Both the position numbers and the translations under genes were made by a program. This document shows positions 33,943 through 46,505 of a stretch of DNA of 64,000 nt, piece after piece; the first letter of the stretch is position 1; each line of letters starts with the position of its first letter. The stretch comes from Hsuehochloa calcarea (lineage: Eukaryota > Streptophyta > Magnoliopsida > Poales > Poaceae): assembly GCA_036346395.1 (NCBI GenBank), contig CM070602.1:15447098-15511097 (forward strand). Direction: 5' to 3'. The notes under the pieces were generated by a model. The model was given only the letters and a program-made list of their open reading frames with translations. It ran no database searches and was not told where the DNA came from.

Positions 33943-34857
33943 ATGGCAAGTTCACGGGATGATTACGAGCTAGATCCACGTCTTCTTCGAGCCATTAAAT
34001 GGGATCGCAAGAAAGTTCACGAGGAAGATGCACGTTTGAGATAAGCTTCTTCACCACAGGAGGTTTATGATTGTGATAGTACGTCCAGTAAAACTAAAAT
34101 CACTTTGCTGGTAAATTTGATCCTGATGCCTGCGTTGACTGGGAGATAGCTTTAGATAAAGAATTTAAATATTATGAATGGTCTGATAGGCAAAAGATTA
34201 GAGCCACCACTAGTGGTTTGTTGAGGATGCAACACTTTGGTGAAAGTATTTACGTAGACATGAAAGAGTGCCTCAAACTTGGCATGCATTAAAGTAACTT
34301 TTGATAGATGAATTTGTTTCTAAATATCATGCTGATTATTTGCTAGCTAAATTACAACGTTTAAAACAAGGTAGTAGAACTGTAAGGGAATACTATCATG
34401 AATTGAAAACTCGTTTGTTGCGTTGTGGCTTAGGGAACATGCTGAAGCTACATAAAATAGATTCTTAAGTGGGCTTAATCAAGAAATTCATGACCTCTTT
34501 CTCACAAAGAATATAATTCTCTCTCTCATTTGTTTATACTTGTGTGTAAGGTTGAAAGTCAGATTAAGGAGAAATTGAGAATGCTTGATGTTAGAAAACA
34601 TGATAACAAACCTGTGTTTGTATCTTTTTCTGTGACTAACAACATGCAGGAAGTTGAGAACCATGCCGAAGAGGAGAATGAGTTGATTGAACCATCGACT
34701 CCATTGGTTGAGAAGGAAGATGAGGAGATGGATGCACCTACATCATCTGAGGAGGGCTAAAAAGGTAAACATCATGGTGCTATCATCACTCAAGGTGAGT
34801 GTGCTTGTGAAGAACTACAATTGTCCATTGTTCATGCTATTTTAGAGCAAAAATAGT
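33943..34857 (+). pseudogene. Gypsy-like gag, broken
   Basis: ATG at 33943 (context CCATGG) begins MASSRDDYELDPRLLRA, with a stop after about 33 codons. In other frames one reads KFDPDACVDWEIALDKEF, FVSKYHADYLLAKLQRLKQG and SRTVREYYHELKTRLLRCGL, the retrotransposon gag pattern (W-x3-V/L-D/E and the YxxL..L basic region). An acidic tail follows (34530-34760). At least three frame breaks. No zinc knuckle found. Confidence 0.75.
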
Positions 34858-35746
34858 GAAAAACAATTCTGATATGCACATATTTCACGAAGATAATTCA
34901 GACTGCATTGATTTTAGTGCACCATGTGATAGACTTGTTGACTTACCTATTGACTTGAGTGCACCATGTGATAACATAATTGAATTGCCTACTGTTTTGA
35001 GTGATTCATATGATGAGTCAATCGCATATAATGATCATGTGAAATTGGTTAGACATAAAGAAGTTTTGACTAGAATTTCTTCTACTGATTCTTTATGTTA
35101 CATTATGTTGGAGCCACCGATGAAATTGTCACATGCTATGGAAAAAGTTTATGAAATCGCATGTTTAAAATCCTTGTCTAGTGCGTACACCCCTAGATAT
35201 AAGTTTAATTTGATTGAAGATTATGGTGTAGACAATCAATTTCATATGTATCGAATATGCATAACTTGTGATAACATAGATGAATTGAAGTTTACTGTTT
35301 TGAGCAACAATTCTTGTGTGCCGAATCTTGTTCATTATGAGAGGAAAATAAACTTTAGTGATCATCCAATGCCTATGTTTTCATCTCTTATTGCACTATC
35401 TAGTATTGACAATCTGCATAATAATGTTGAAGTATGGAATAACTTTCAAATCTTTTCACCCTTGTTGGATGAATTTGCTAACACTCAATTGAAATCTGAT
35501 TATATGGATGAACTTTGTTTGATTCCAAAGGTTGTAGATTTGCCCATATGCACTACCACTGCAAGTTTACAACTTCATATATTTGAATTGCATAAATGCT
35601 TCACTTACATTTGTAAAACTAGTTGCAATAATTGTTGTGTGAGAAATTTTGTTTTGCTCGTTAACATATATGATTATTCTTGGGTTAATAATACAATGAG
35701 TTTTTATGATCGTTGTTGTTTTATAACATTAATTGTGCTACAATGA
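34856..35746 (+). CDS. Open frame of unknown function in the gypsy-like element
   Basis: 296 codons are open in a frame different from gag; the first ATG-type Met is a few codons in. Not recognised. The N-terminal part has repeated phrases DFSAPCDRLVDLP, DLSAPCDNIIELP and VLSDSYDE, a degenerate repeat of about 16 residues. The protein is Cys-, Ser- and Asp-rich and ends with a hydrophobic stretch. It lies where protease and RT would sit in an autonomous gypsy element. It may be an element-specific accessory protein or drifting sequence without selection. The unbroken frame, next to a badly broken gag, is noteworthy. Confidence 0.45.
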   Translation: MKNNSDMHIFHEDNSDCIDFSAPCDRLVDLPIDLSAPCDNIIELPTVLSDSYDESIAYNDHVKLVRHKEVLTRISSTDSLCYIMLEPPMKLSHAMEKVYEIACLKSLSSAYTPRYKFNLIEDYGVDNQFHMYRICITCDNIDELKFTVLSNNSCVPNLVHYERKINFSDHPMPMFSSLIALSSIDNLHNNVEVWNNFQIFSPLLDEFANTQLKSDYMDELCLIPKVVDLPICTTTASLQLHIFELHKCFTYICKTSCNNCCVRNFVLLVNIYDYSWVNNTMSFYDRCCFITLIVLQ

Positions 35747-35862
35747 AGAACAATTAAAATGGATGACATATACATATACCACGCATACACTTTGTCTTCT
35801 TTGTTACCCTATTTTCAGCTTATCAAAAGCCAAGGACAGCTTTGTTTTTAAGAAGGGGAGGA

Positions 35863-38800
35863 TGACGAGGACATGACCCCTATGGATATAATCATATTTG
35901 TTATGCTTGCTATTCAAATTACAAGAGCTCGTACGCTTCACTTAAATTATCAGGTGAGCTCGTTTTTAGAAGTGTATTTGTAACACCCTGGCTATTCAGA
36001 AGCCAAGATATTACCTAAAAGAACTAACATACAATCAAATTGCGGAAGAACTTAAACTGTAACTCCTCTAAGTACATGATGAGACCAACCTTAATAGAAG
36101 CATGGCAGGAATTAAGACTGAATACATCAGAATATGATCAAGGAGTAATTTAAAGAACTACTTGCAGCATCTAACAAACGAAGTAACCTCCAGTCTTAGA
36201 CTTATTTATTACAGTTTCTCAGTTAACAAATTAAAGACATAATCGAACTTAATTAATGAAGAGGAATAATAGTGATCCGAGTGAAATGTGCTTGTCTAAT
36301 CCCTCCAAACAAAGCCATCATCACCGTTCACCTAAATAAGGACAGAAAACAAGAATGAGTCGAAACTCAGCAAATATAGTAAACAATTTGAGCATACCAT
36401 GTTATGAACAATCCAATCTCAATACGAATTATGAATTAATCTCTAAAAATTTATGGGTGTGAGTGGAATGAATGGATGCATTGAAAGGAATGGACTAACA
36501 CATGCTCATACCGGTATAGCGAGTGAGACATCCGTCGGTGTTCACATAAGCCCGTACTTAACAAAGTCCGGGGACCCAATTACCGTATGAAGAACGTTTT
36601 ATACAGGTGTCCGAAACTGCCCATATTGAAATGGTGGGTCTTACATGCCCATACTGGAGTTGATGAGTCTTTACAAATCCACTCCTGTGGAAGGACATGA
36701 ACAACACATGAATGGAATGAACATATGCAATGAATATTACCACTTTCTTCCTCATGGATTATCAAATAGGAACGGAATGTATAACATGGAATTTGAACAT
36801 TGATCATAACATTACCGGCACATCAACCATCAACGAGCATTCAACAGAAAATTAATATATCTTAACACATTGCACTTGCATGTAATGGAATACGAATATT
36901 GATTAACATATTTGATTGAAAACATTGATCATGGAAATATTAGCATGAATACAAACACACATCATTCATCAATGTAAAGGATTTAAATGTACTTGTCTTT
37001 CGTGTTGCGACGCGTTAGCAAGCAACGAAGGTGTGCCCACACGCGATGCCGCGCCGCCTACACAAGTATGTTCCCGAAATAAGAATAACATGATATGACA
37101 TTGCTATCGGTGTTCTACAATATCCCCTGACTACCCAATATAACGCACAGACTCGAATTGAAAACAAACTATTCAGCCAGCTTACAGCTCTACTGGGTAG
37201 CAGTAAAAGAAAAAAATCATAATTAATTCTCTGGGACTCGAAACGACATGAAACCAGTGCCCAATGAAACTTAACTCCCCAAACTACGAAACTCTAGTTG
37301 ACGGGGTTCATTGAATCGGCCAAAAAAATGGCTAAACATCAGTTGAAACTATCCGATAGACAACTGTCCAGACTACAAAACAGCAGTAAAGAAAATGGCA
37401 TAACTTTCATTATACAGATCCAATGGAGGTGATCTTTATCAATTTGTAAATATTATTTAAAGGTCTACAATAACTTAGTTGGGTGGAAGTTCTGAATCTT
37501 ACTCTAACAGGGTCAAACTTAAGGAACAAGATGATTGTTCCTTCTCGTCAGACAGACAAAACAGCGCTCAAAGAAAATGTCATAACTCCTAAACCGTAAG
37601 GCGGAATCTCATGATCTTGGTGCCTATGGAAAGATAAAAACTAGGGTTACAAAACTCTAGGAGAGGCCATGGTTACCCTTATAGATCTATAGAAAGACGT
37701 TGATCCACTTTCCGAAGATCTCCCTCCCTCCCCCCTCTCTTCCCTCTCCCATGACCGGCCACGAGGAGGGCGACGAACGGCCGGTGACGACGGCAGGAGG
37801 AGGTGATCTTGGAGGAGACCCTAGGGAGCAACGCCGTGGATCACCGAAGATGGCACCACAGCAGCGAGGGCGCACCAGGGAGCAGCAGGGCGCCGGCAAT
37901 GGGAGGGAGAGAGGTGGCCAAGAGGAGGAAGTGGGGGAGTGGGAGATGTGGGGGCGGCTAGGGTTAGGGCGCCCCCCTGCCTTGGCCGGCCACCTGAGCC
38001 GTGGCCCGTGGCCCAGGTTGCTGAGAATTTTTAGAGAACCCCCTCTCTCAACAGGTATTTTCACTTCTTTAACTGCCTTGTCTTTCCCGATTCACCCGAT
38101 TCAATTTCGGAATATTACAGTATTTATATTATATGAATTATATGATACTACATAATGATGAAAATGTATATTTGTGCAGCATCACATCACTTTTTGTCCA
38201 AGCTAAGCAAGAGTTCGAGCTGGACACGTTTGAGAATCCAATTCGGCCTTCGGAGACAACACTGACTTCAAACGTGCATAACTTTCACATACGGAGTCCG
38301 TTTGAGCTCCACGAGGACTTGATGGAAAGCTTATCTTGTCCTTTTTCCAACGGATCTAGCCTCACCTTCAAATTCCATATGTGGGCTCTAAAATAACCAA
38401 AAGAAGGTGCTATATCACCTATTTAGGCCAAATTAGGCCTTGTAATGCTTGGGCCCAAGTGAAGACGCCACCCTAGGCGACCCATACTGTTCATGAGGCA
38501 CTATTCACATATGAATAGTATTATGAATAGTACTACCCCCTATTTTATTTGCTATGTGCGGCTTTCCCTTCCCTATATAAGGAGATCACACCCCTCTAGT
38601 TTTCTTGGATTTTGTTTAGTTAAAAGTTAGCTTCATTGTAACTTTGTATATTGGCTTGAGTCGATTAGACCAACCATAATACCGCTACAGAATCCCAACT
38701 TTATCAAATATTTTAATCGTATTTGCAATTTCAGATTGCTTATTATCTTGTTCTTGCATGTTCTTCGATTGCATGCAGGAATAGACCTTCGTGGTCAGGT

Positions 38801-38960
38801 CGATCGCGCTTCTAGCAAGGTCGATAACGATCTCATAGTTGGTTCAACGATTGGTGGGCATATTGGTCATGTGTGATTGGTAGCTGAATTGTGAGAGTCG
38901 TCTCCACCAAAATCGAGTTATCCTTCTCACCGAAAGATCGGGACACCCATTATCGCATCA
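35863..38960 (+). repeat. 3' LTR of the gypsy-like element, split by a solo LTR
   Basis: 35863-35978 and 38125-38960 together give about 952 bp that align to 30650-31659. The interruption is bounded by GTATT on both sides. Confidence 0.92.
35979..38119 (-). mobile_element. Solo LTR A (2141 bp) inside the gypsy-like 3' LTR
   Basis: Plus strand starts TGTAACACCCTGGCTATTC and ends CGGAATATTACA, with target duplication GTATT (35974-35978, 38120-38124). No primer site, purine tract or coding region. Homologous to 54036-56206 and, in reverse, to 41989-52666 (for example GATTCCGCCTTACGGTTTAG on the minus strand). Orientation minus is relative to copy B and is inferred. Family: long-LTR element, probably gypsy (TGTAACACCC start), not proven. 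Confidence 0.85.
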
Positions 38961-38965
38961 TAAAC

Positions 38966-41900
38966 ATTGGCAGACTACTTAGCACCGAGTTAATAAGTAC
39001 TAATCATCCACCAATTTTTACCTTTTCAACTACTAAGTTTTTCTCAACTCTGTCCTTGACCCCTTTCTAATTACGATTCCTTAATTTTCTAAAGTGAATG
39101 GGAATTCCTAAGTATCTGAAAGGAAAAATACCCACTTCACAACCAAATAACTATGTATACTGAGATACTATGTCTTTGGCAGAATTAAAACAAAAAATCA
39201 CACTTTTATAGAAATTAATCTTTAAACCCGATAATTTTTCAAAGACACACAGAATAAGTTTGAGATTTTTTGCTTGTTCTAAATCATTATTCAATAAGAG
39301 GATCGTGTCATCAGCATACTATAGAATTGACAACCCATCGTCAATCAAGTGAGGGACTATACCTGATAAAAGTCCTGTCGCTTTAGCTCTTGAAATAAAA
39401 ATGACAAGCATATCTGCAACAAGATTAAAAAGAATAGGAGACATAGGATCCCCTTGTCTAAGACCCTTCTGAGTTTGGAAAAAAGATCCAATATCATCAT
39501 TGACTTTTATTCCCACACTCCCTCCCTGAACTAAACTTTCCACCCATGAATACCACTTAGATGAAAAGCCTTTCATCCTCAAAGTTTGGAGTAAAAACGG
39601 TCATTTTACTTTGTCATAAGCTTTCTTAAAGTCAACTCTGAAAACTATTCCATCAAAATTCAGTTTATATAACTCATGGACGATTTCATGAAGGATAACA
39701 ACTCCATCAAGAATAAATCTCCCCTGCATGAATGCCGACAGGGATGGTCTAACAATCTTTTGAGCTACACCCATAAGTCTATTAGTATCCACTTTAGTAA
39801 AAAATTTAAAACTAACATTTATAAGACAAATAGGCCTATACTATTTTATTTTCTTAGCATCCGTTTTTTTGGGAAGTAATGTAATGATCCCAAAATTCAA
39901 GCTAAAAAGAGGCAGTGCGCAATTATGAAAATCATGAAACATGGCCATCAAATCATTTTTAATGACTTCCCAAAACACTTGATAAAACTCGGCTGGGAAG
40001 CAATCTGGCCCAGGTGCGTTGTTATGTTCCATTTCAAAGATTGCTTCTTTCATCTAGATAAATGATTAATTTCGGGTGGTCCAAACAAACCTTTATAATA
40101 ATTGGTGATATAGTTTTAAAATTGTACATCACCCTGAATTACCCCTTCCTCTTGTTCGAGCTGAAAAATTATTTGTCTTCTATGCTTCCCATTCGCAATC
40201 AAATGGTAATAACGTGTAAATCCCCCTCCAACAGAAATTTCAATTTGGACCTCTGGTACCACTTAATTTCTTCTTCTCTCGAAAGATGTGTCAATCTCTC
40301 ATTAGCAACTTTTTTAAGATTAAGATCTTGATCAGATAACCTCGCAAATTCAGCTTTTTATCCAGCTTATCAATTATCAAGTTAAGTTCTATCTTTTTCT
40401 TTTTATAAGTCCCACTGGTACTTTTAGCCCAACCATGAAGATAATGTCGAAGCTATCTAACCTTGCATTGCCAAATTTGTAAGGCAGAATGACCTCTATT
40501 TTCCTTTTTCCACACATCAGCCACCATCTCCCTAAATCCCTCCCAACACAACCATCCTAATTCAAATTTAAATAAGGGTTGACTTCCTCTATAAGGAGCA
40601 GCTTTCGTATTTAAAAACAATGGCGCGTTATCAGACAAAGACCTTTCAAGAGCATTAATGTGAGCAAAGAAAATTTACGCTCTCATTCTGTATTCATTAA
40701 GACTCTACCCAACTTTTCAAATGTTGGATTATCTAACGAATTGGCCCAAGTATATTGTCTACTGGATAAAATATTTGTCTTAAATCTAAATTATTAATCA
40801 TAGCATTACATAAGAAAAGTCATCGATACTCAAAGTTATCATTATTTTTTCACCTGAATGTCTGATGATATTAAAATCACCCCTAATTAAAATAGAAAGT
40901 GATTCTTTCCTACAGGCATGAACAAGTTCATTAAGGAACTTTTCCTTGAATTGAGTTTGAGCTGCACCATAAACAACCATAAGAACCCATTGGAAATCAT
41001 CTTCTCTGTTTTTTAAAATGAAACTTTACATAAAAAATCATCAGTATCAATAGAACCAATATCATAAGTCCGATGATCCACCCCTAAAAGGATACCCCCC
41101 AACCGACCTTGTGCGGAGAAAATGCCACAGAAAATCCCACCCACCACAAAGATGGTTAAGACTAGCCTATGAAAAGTCATTTTTACAAGTTTCAAGAATG
41201 GTCACAAAACTAAATGTTGTTACTTAACCACTTCACAAAGATAACGATGTTTAGCCAAGTCTCCCAGACCTGTGCTATTCCAAAAAAGACCTGTCATTTT
41301 AACTTTAATTTGATTAGCCTATTATGAAAAAAATTCTTCTTCAACCTATTTTTATTTTTCACCAATATAAAATTAGAGTGGTCATCCTCCAAATCGCCAT
41401 CTAAATCACTACAAAAACGATTAAGGGTAGAGATATCGCTGCAATCCAGATTCTCATCCTCCATCCCCTCTACATCTACAATTCCTTTATTTTTTTTAAA
41501 TCTTTCTAATTCAAAAGCATTTAGATTGTTAATTGAACTACCAATCTCTTCACTATCAACTCCTAAAGAGATGCCAATACTAGCAATTTTGCAAGAGATG
41601 CCAATACTAGCAATTTTGCAACAACTTGCTCATTAGAAAAAGTCATAAATAAAATTTTATTACCAGACTTACTTGGATCAAGTTCAAGATTACGAACTTT
41701 CGCACGCCGCATAGCCTTTTGGATCAAGTCTTCAACATCGGACTTCTGCTTCTTGGTGCGCTCACTCTGTCTAAGCTCCACCGGATCGACCACTTGAATC
41801 AACGCCGGACAAGAAACCCCATATGAACTTGAAGCTATAGCATCCTTAACAACTGCATAATCATCCACCACCCCTCTGTTATCCATGGGAACAACCAACC

Positions 41901-41988
41901 GAGGGACTTTGCCTGCCTTGGTAAAAAAACATCTGTCGTGGTAACCATGGTAAGTGAAGCAATGATCTGGCCCAAAGGTCTATCTTCA
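38966..41988 (-). mobile_element. L1-type LINE, segment 3 (ORF1 end, endonuclease, RT core)
   Basis: Minus strand, from high to low coordinates. End of ORF1 (41563-41983, with LRQSERTKKQKSDVEDLIQK and AMRRAKVRNLELD). Endonuclease trace (ILIRGDFNIIRHSGEK near 40870). RT blocks NNAPGPDCFPAEFYQVFW (about 40010), DFKKAYDKVK (39601-39630), GLRQGDPMSPILFNLVADML (about 39440) and the catalytic YADD at 39307-39318. A TAG precedes YADD, and many other stops and shifts occur, so the element is dead. A 26-bp direct duplication lies at 41563-41618. Both edges coincide with target duplications of the flanking LTR elements. Confidence 0.9.
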
Positions 41989-42299
41989 TGTAATACCCCG
42001 AAGGTGATTCGGCTTATTAGAAAAAGTTTCGGAAGAGGGAGCTAATCGAAAAACCAGAATCATCTTTTCACCGGGGGGTTTTCTGTGATTTCACGGCAAC
42101 TTGGGCCTGGGCCACGGCCCAGGAGGGGCCCATGTGGTGGCTGGCCATAAGAGGGGGGGTTCCCACCCCCCAAACCCTAAACTCCACATTTCTCTCCCCC
42201 TCCCTCCCTTTGGAGCCGCCGCCCCCCCTTCCCCCTTGCTGTGCACCGCCTTGTACGTCGATTTTGGGTAAGATGCGTTCGTTTTATGTCCTGTCCATA

Positions 42300-42960
42300 T
42301 CTTAGAAAGTTGTAGGTATTGTTCTTAGCTTTCCATAGCCACCGAGATCACGTGATTCCGCCTTACGGTTTAGGAGATATGATTTTTTTAGTGCGCGCTG
42401 TTATGTCTGTCTGACGAGAAAGATCTGTCGGCTTGATCCTAGGTTTTGATTTAGTTAGAGGTATTTCCAGAACCTCCACCCAAATAAGTTATTGTATCCC
42501 TTTAAATTATCTTTAAAAGCTGATAAAGATCATCTCCATTGGATCTGTATAATGAAAGTTATGATATTTTCTTTACCACTGTTCTGAATTTTGGGCAGAT
42601 AATTGTTAGTGTTTTCATCTATTGTTTAGACTAATGTAGATGCCGAATCTGGGGGTTTGCCCTTCTAGAGTTTTATATCTGGGAACGTTAGATTTGTTTT
42701 GGCACCGAGATCAGGAAAATCCGATCTGTATTTTGGGAGATATGAATTTTTGATTACGAACTGTCCGGTCTGTCTGAAAACTGAGGTCAGTAGGTTTGTC
42801 CCTCGGTTTTGTTCAAATTAGGGGCCGAATCAGAACCTTCACCCAACTAAGTTATTTTAGCCCTTAAAATTATCTTTCCAAGATGATAAGAATCATTCTC
42901 ATTGGATCAATAGGTTGAAAGTTACGCCGTTTTCTTTATCTCTGATCTGTATTCTGGACA
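42300..42960 (+). repeat. Internal duplication of about 310 bp in solo LTR B
   Basis: 42300-42600 and 42670-42960 share the order of blocks CACCGAGATCA...GGAGATATGA...TGTCTG...CAGAACCT(C/T)CACCCAA...AAGTTATT...AAAATTATCTTT...CATTGGATC...TGAAAGTTA...TTTTCTTTA. LTRs A and C have only one such unit at the corresponding place. Confidence 0.7.
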
Positions 42961-43914
42961 GACGTAGATGGGTTGTGTTTAGCTGTTAATTAGCCCTTTG
43001 TTTTGGCCGAATCAGGGGATTCCACCAACTAATGTTTTGTAGCCTGATCTGTTAAGATTCAGTGAGCACTAGTTTCAGGTCTTTTGGAGTTACAGATAAT
43101 TAATGGTGAATTTTCTAGTATCGCTGCCAGTTTAGCGGTAATCGGGCTGTTGGGTAAACTTGGTAAAATTGATCCCGTTGTTTGGGTGGGAGAGATAGAG
43201 GGGATGGAAGGGCTCTTGTAGCAATGTCATGCCTTGTTATTATTATTTCGATTATACATTTGTGTAGGCGGTGAGTGGAGGGGCATCTTCGTGTCCTCCT
43301 ATTACGTCACATCGCGGAAGGCAAGTACCCTATGCTGTTTAGTGATGTTTCCAATTGTTTGCTTGATGTTGGGATAAATTGTGAATGCCTTTTTCTATCC
43401 ATCCTGATGTTTATTTCATTTCGAGAAGATGATTCTTGTGATTAAAGAATTAGCATTCATTTCAGTTGTTGCATTCCATTACATGCAACTAACTTGTGTG
43501 GCATCCTTGATATATTATGTTGTGTGGGAATGAATACTCATACTTGTTTACACATGTTGTTGAATGCCATGTGTCTTTTCCACTAATGTGTGTTATTCAT
43601 TCATACCATGAGAAATCATCATATTCATTCATAAAATTCATTATGACCACGGAAGTGGATTCTTTTAGTAAGTCCCATCAATTCCAAGATGGGCATTTGA
43701 AAGACCCATCAATTCCAAAGATGGGCATTTGAAAACCCACCATTCCAATGTGGGTAGTGTTGACCACCATTCCAATGTGGCAACTTGGACACCGTGTGAA
43801 ACGTTCTTCATACGGTGATTGGGTCCTCAGACTTTGTGAAGTACGGGCTTAAGTGAACACCGACGGGTGTATCACTCGCTATCTGCAGATAAGTCGTGAT
43901 TAGTCCATTCCTTC

Positions 43915-45714
43915 CGTGGATTTCATGGGGATATGTTCCAGATCTTAGGATGATGTGACAATTGGCAATGGCGTTTACGGTTTGTCGTTTCACGTGTTTT
44001 CGACAAAGTTACAGTGCTTCTCGGGCGGGCGGTCCGACCGCCCTTGCACGGCGATCCGACCGGTCCCAAATCGGTCGGACCGGCCCATGTGAATGATCGG
44101 ACCAGCGATGACCAAAGTGGTCAAAACGAGTGGGCCAAAAATAGGTGTTGTAGGCAAGTGAGGGATCCCAATGCACTTGGTCTCATGATTTTTGGAGTCT
44201 CGAAGAAAAGTTCTATTGGTTTAAAGTTTCGAAGGTTTGGATTTTCAGGGGTTGAAATTCGGCTAAGTCCCAGGCGGTCCGACCGCTCACGAGAGCGGTC
44301 CGACCGCCAAGGGAGGTCCGACCGCTCACTGGAGCGGTCGGGCCGGTAATAACTTGAACGTCGGCCAACTTCGTGGCGATGTTGTTTTGTTAGGTCAAAG
44401 TCATTGGTATCGTGGCATATGGTTTGCATGATGCATGTTTTGACTAACATGGGTCAAGTTGTGAAGAACTTGTTCCCGAATTCGTGTTTGCTTGTGCGTG
44501 GTTGTGCGAGGTTGCTTGGTGGTCAACGACGGTCAGCGGCGAGGAGGATCGGGACTAGACTTGGAGAGTTGAGGTCCAAAACGATCGACGATGTCGGGTG
44601 AGGTCAACGACTCAAGCGTGACACAAGATGGACAATGGTGACCTATTGGCAAATCCATGGTGCATGGTGAAGCGGTTTAGGTCAAAAGGTTAAAGACGGC
44701 GCTTTGCGAAGCGTGCATGTGTGACCCGTTTGTTAGTGGGCCTTAACGGGAGCCCAATTGAGTCAACCCTAGGAGTTCTAGGCCTCCACTATAAATAGGA
44801 GGAGGTGGTGGCTGCACCCCTTTGCTCTCGCCTTTTTATGTTTCAAAACCCTAATTGTCTTTAGGGGAGTTGAGGTGGAGGCTAGGGCTCTTGATGGTTT
44901 GTGGCGAATTTCGTGATCTTTGATTGTCCACCGATCCATGATGGTGTGGATGTAATCCGATCAATCACGAAATCAATCTATGCAAGGTTTGCTTGAGATA
45001 AGTCTCTTTTCGTTCTTGCTTTCAATTTCGTGATTTTAGGGCTTTCTTTGATCCGCGAGTTTGTGATTGATTCTTTCACGTGAATTAGCTTGCTGTGATA
45101 TGTGTGAATCTATCTAGCATCATCTTGATCATCAATCTCTCACGAACAAGCATTAGGATCAAGTTTTCGTTCTTGCCCGGTTTTAGACCTTCAGTTAATC
45201 AATTGGCAATTGCTCAAGATCGTTCCAAGAATTATCATAATATTCGATTGGAATAGGTCCTCAATAGCATATAGAAGGTGTGTGCAAAGTTTCATAAAGA
45301 TTGGAGTTGAGAATCAAAAGTTTCACCTAATTGCAACTTCGTCATCGGACTGATTTTACTGTTTCAGATCGGTTCTGTAGACTGCCGGTCAGACCGCCCG
45401 TCATCACCGGTCAGACCGATTTTGGAGCGGTCCGACCGCCAGCACAACGCCGGTCAGACCGCCCGGCAATCGGTCCGACCGTTGGGTACAGAGGTCCGAC
45501 CGCCCCGTTCTGTGAGTCTTTGCAATCTTAGTTGATTTTGTTATTTTGCTTAGGGGATTTAATTGGATTCAATACTAGTCTTCCGCTGTACTGGTATATT
45601 GATCTTCATAGCTTCATCATAGCTATTGGAGTGAAATTGTGTTGAATTCATTATTTGGGAAAAAGTGAGCGTGCTCCTATTCACCCCCCCTCTAGTCGCC
45701 TTTTCGGTCCAACA
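43915..45714 (+). repeat. 5' LTR of the copia/SIRE-like element
   Basis: Contains three clusters of the near-palindrome CGGTCCGACCG (44025-44110, 44272-44345, 45375-45510) and a TATA box CTATAAATAGG at 44790. It differs from the right LTR by scattered substitutions; several in the third cluster are CG to CA. Confidence 0.93.
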
Positions 45715-45716
45715 AG

Positions 45717-45729
45717 TGGTATCAGAGCC
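45717..45729 (+). promoter_or_regulatory. Primer binding site, initiator Met-tRNA
   Basis: TGGTATCAGAGCC two bases after the LTR end. Confidence 0.93.
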
Positions 45730-45773
45730 CGGTTAGTTCAATCTTGATCTTAACTGGTCACTGAACTTTGGCG

Positions 45774-46505
45774 ATGGATAGATTCTCTACAAAACCGCAT
45801 ATGTTCAATGGACAAGACTATGCCTATTGGAAGAATCGTATGCAGTATTCCTTGAGAGCGAGGACAAGCTATATGGGACGTTGTTCGATCCCGCTCATTA
45901 TTCCCGAGGTTGAAACTCCCCTCGTGGTTCTTTTGGCTAACAACAACAAGGCCAATAATCTTTTATATGGTGCGCTTGGTAGACAAGAGTATGATAGGAT
46001 TTGCAATTTTGCGACTGCGCACGAGATTTGGAACACTCTCGAAACATATCATGAGGGTTCGTCCCAAATTAAAAAGGTGCGCCAAACAATCTATAAGCGT
46101 GATTATAACAAATTTGAGATGCGTCCTGGAGAGAGCATCGATGACATTTTCAGTCGTTTTAATAAAGTGATTAATCAAATGAAAGCTGTTGATATTGAAT
46201 ATTCTCAATCTGAAAATGCCACCCACCTCTTGGCTGCAATCAACACCAAGGAGTGGGAGATGAAGGCTACTGCTATAGAAGAGAATGTTGATCTTTCGAG
46301 TCTTACTTTAGAATTGCTTTATAGTAAACTCAAGACTCATGAAATTAAAAGAGTTGATCATCCCAAGAAAGACAATTTAGCTTTGGTAGCAGATCCTCTC
46401 AAAAAGGCTTTTGATGACTCTTTTGAATCTTCTTCTAGATTTTCATTTGCTTGCTTATCTGCGATTTACGAGGAGGAGCTTGAAAATATTCTGAGAGAGA
46501 GTTAG
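45774..46505 (+). CDS. Copia gag N-terminal region (UBN2 type)
   Basis: Open frame of 243 residues from ATG 45774 (MDRFSTKPHMFNGQDYAYWK). The gag domain reads FNGQDYAYWKNRMQYSLRA, EIWNTLETYHEGSSQIKK and MRPGESIDDIFSRFNKVINQ. It forms the capsid-like particle protein in relatives. The frame stops at 46503-46505 before the zinc knuckle, and the continuation at 46510-46640 (CYECGELYH in one frame, NCPKLKGKGKH in another) is frame-shifted. The N-terminal domain may be complete but the full gag is not. Confidence 0.85.
   Translation: MDRFSTKPHMFNGQDYAYWKNRMQYSLRARTSYMGRCSIPLIIPEVETPLVVLLANNNKANNLLYGALGRQEYDRICNFATAHEIWNTLETYHEGSSQIKKVRQTIYKRDYNKFEMRPGESIDDIFSRFNKVINQMKAVDIEYSQSENATHLLAAINTKEWEMKATAIEENVDLSSLTLELLYSKLKTHEIKRVDHPKKDNLALVADPLKKAFDDSFESSSRFSFACLSAIYEEELENILRES

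Larger units (their letters stand above)
30650..38960 (+). mobile_element. Gag-only gypsy-like LTR retrotransposon inserted in the LINE
   Basis: LTRs 30650-31659 and 35863-38960 (the latter interrupted by a solo LTR at 35979-38119) begin TGATGAGG/TGACGAGG and end CGCATCA. The target duplication is TAAAC (30645-30649, 38961-38965). A Met-tRNA primer site follows the left LTR, and the purine tract AAGAAGGGGAGGA precedes the right one. The internal part has a long leader, a decayed gag and a second frame of unknown function. No protease, integrase or RT is present. Net length without the solo LTR is about 6.2 kb. Non-autonomous; assignment to gypsy rests on the gag style only. Confidence 0.9.

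Noticed and set aside
37700..38155. 151-codon plus frame at the end of solo LTR A, and similar frames in solo LTR C (55707-56150)
   Set aside because: Gly/Arg-rich translations of the purine-rich transcription-start region of the LTR. The homologous LTR B is not open in the same way.
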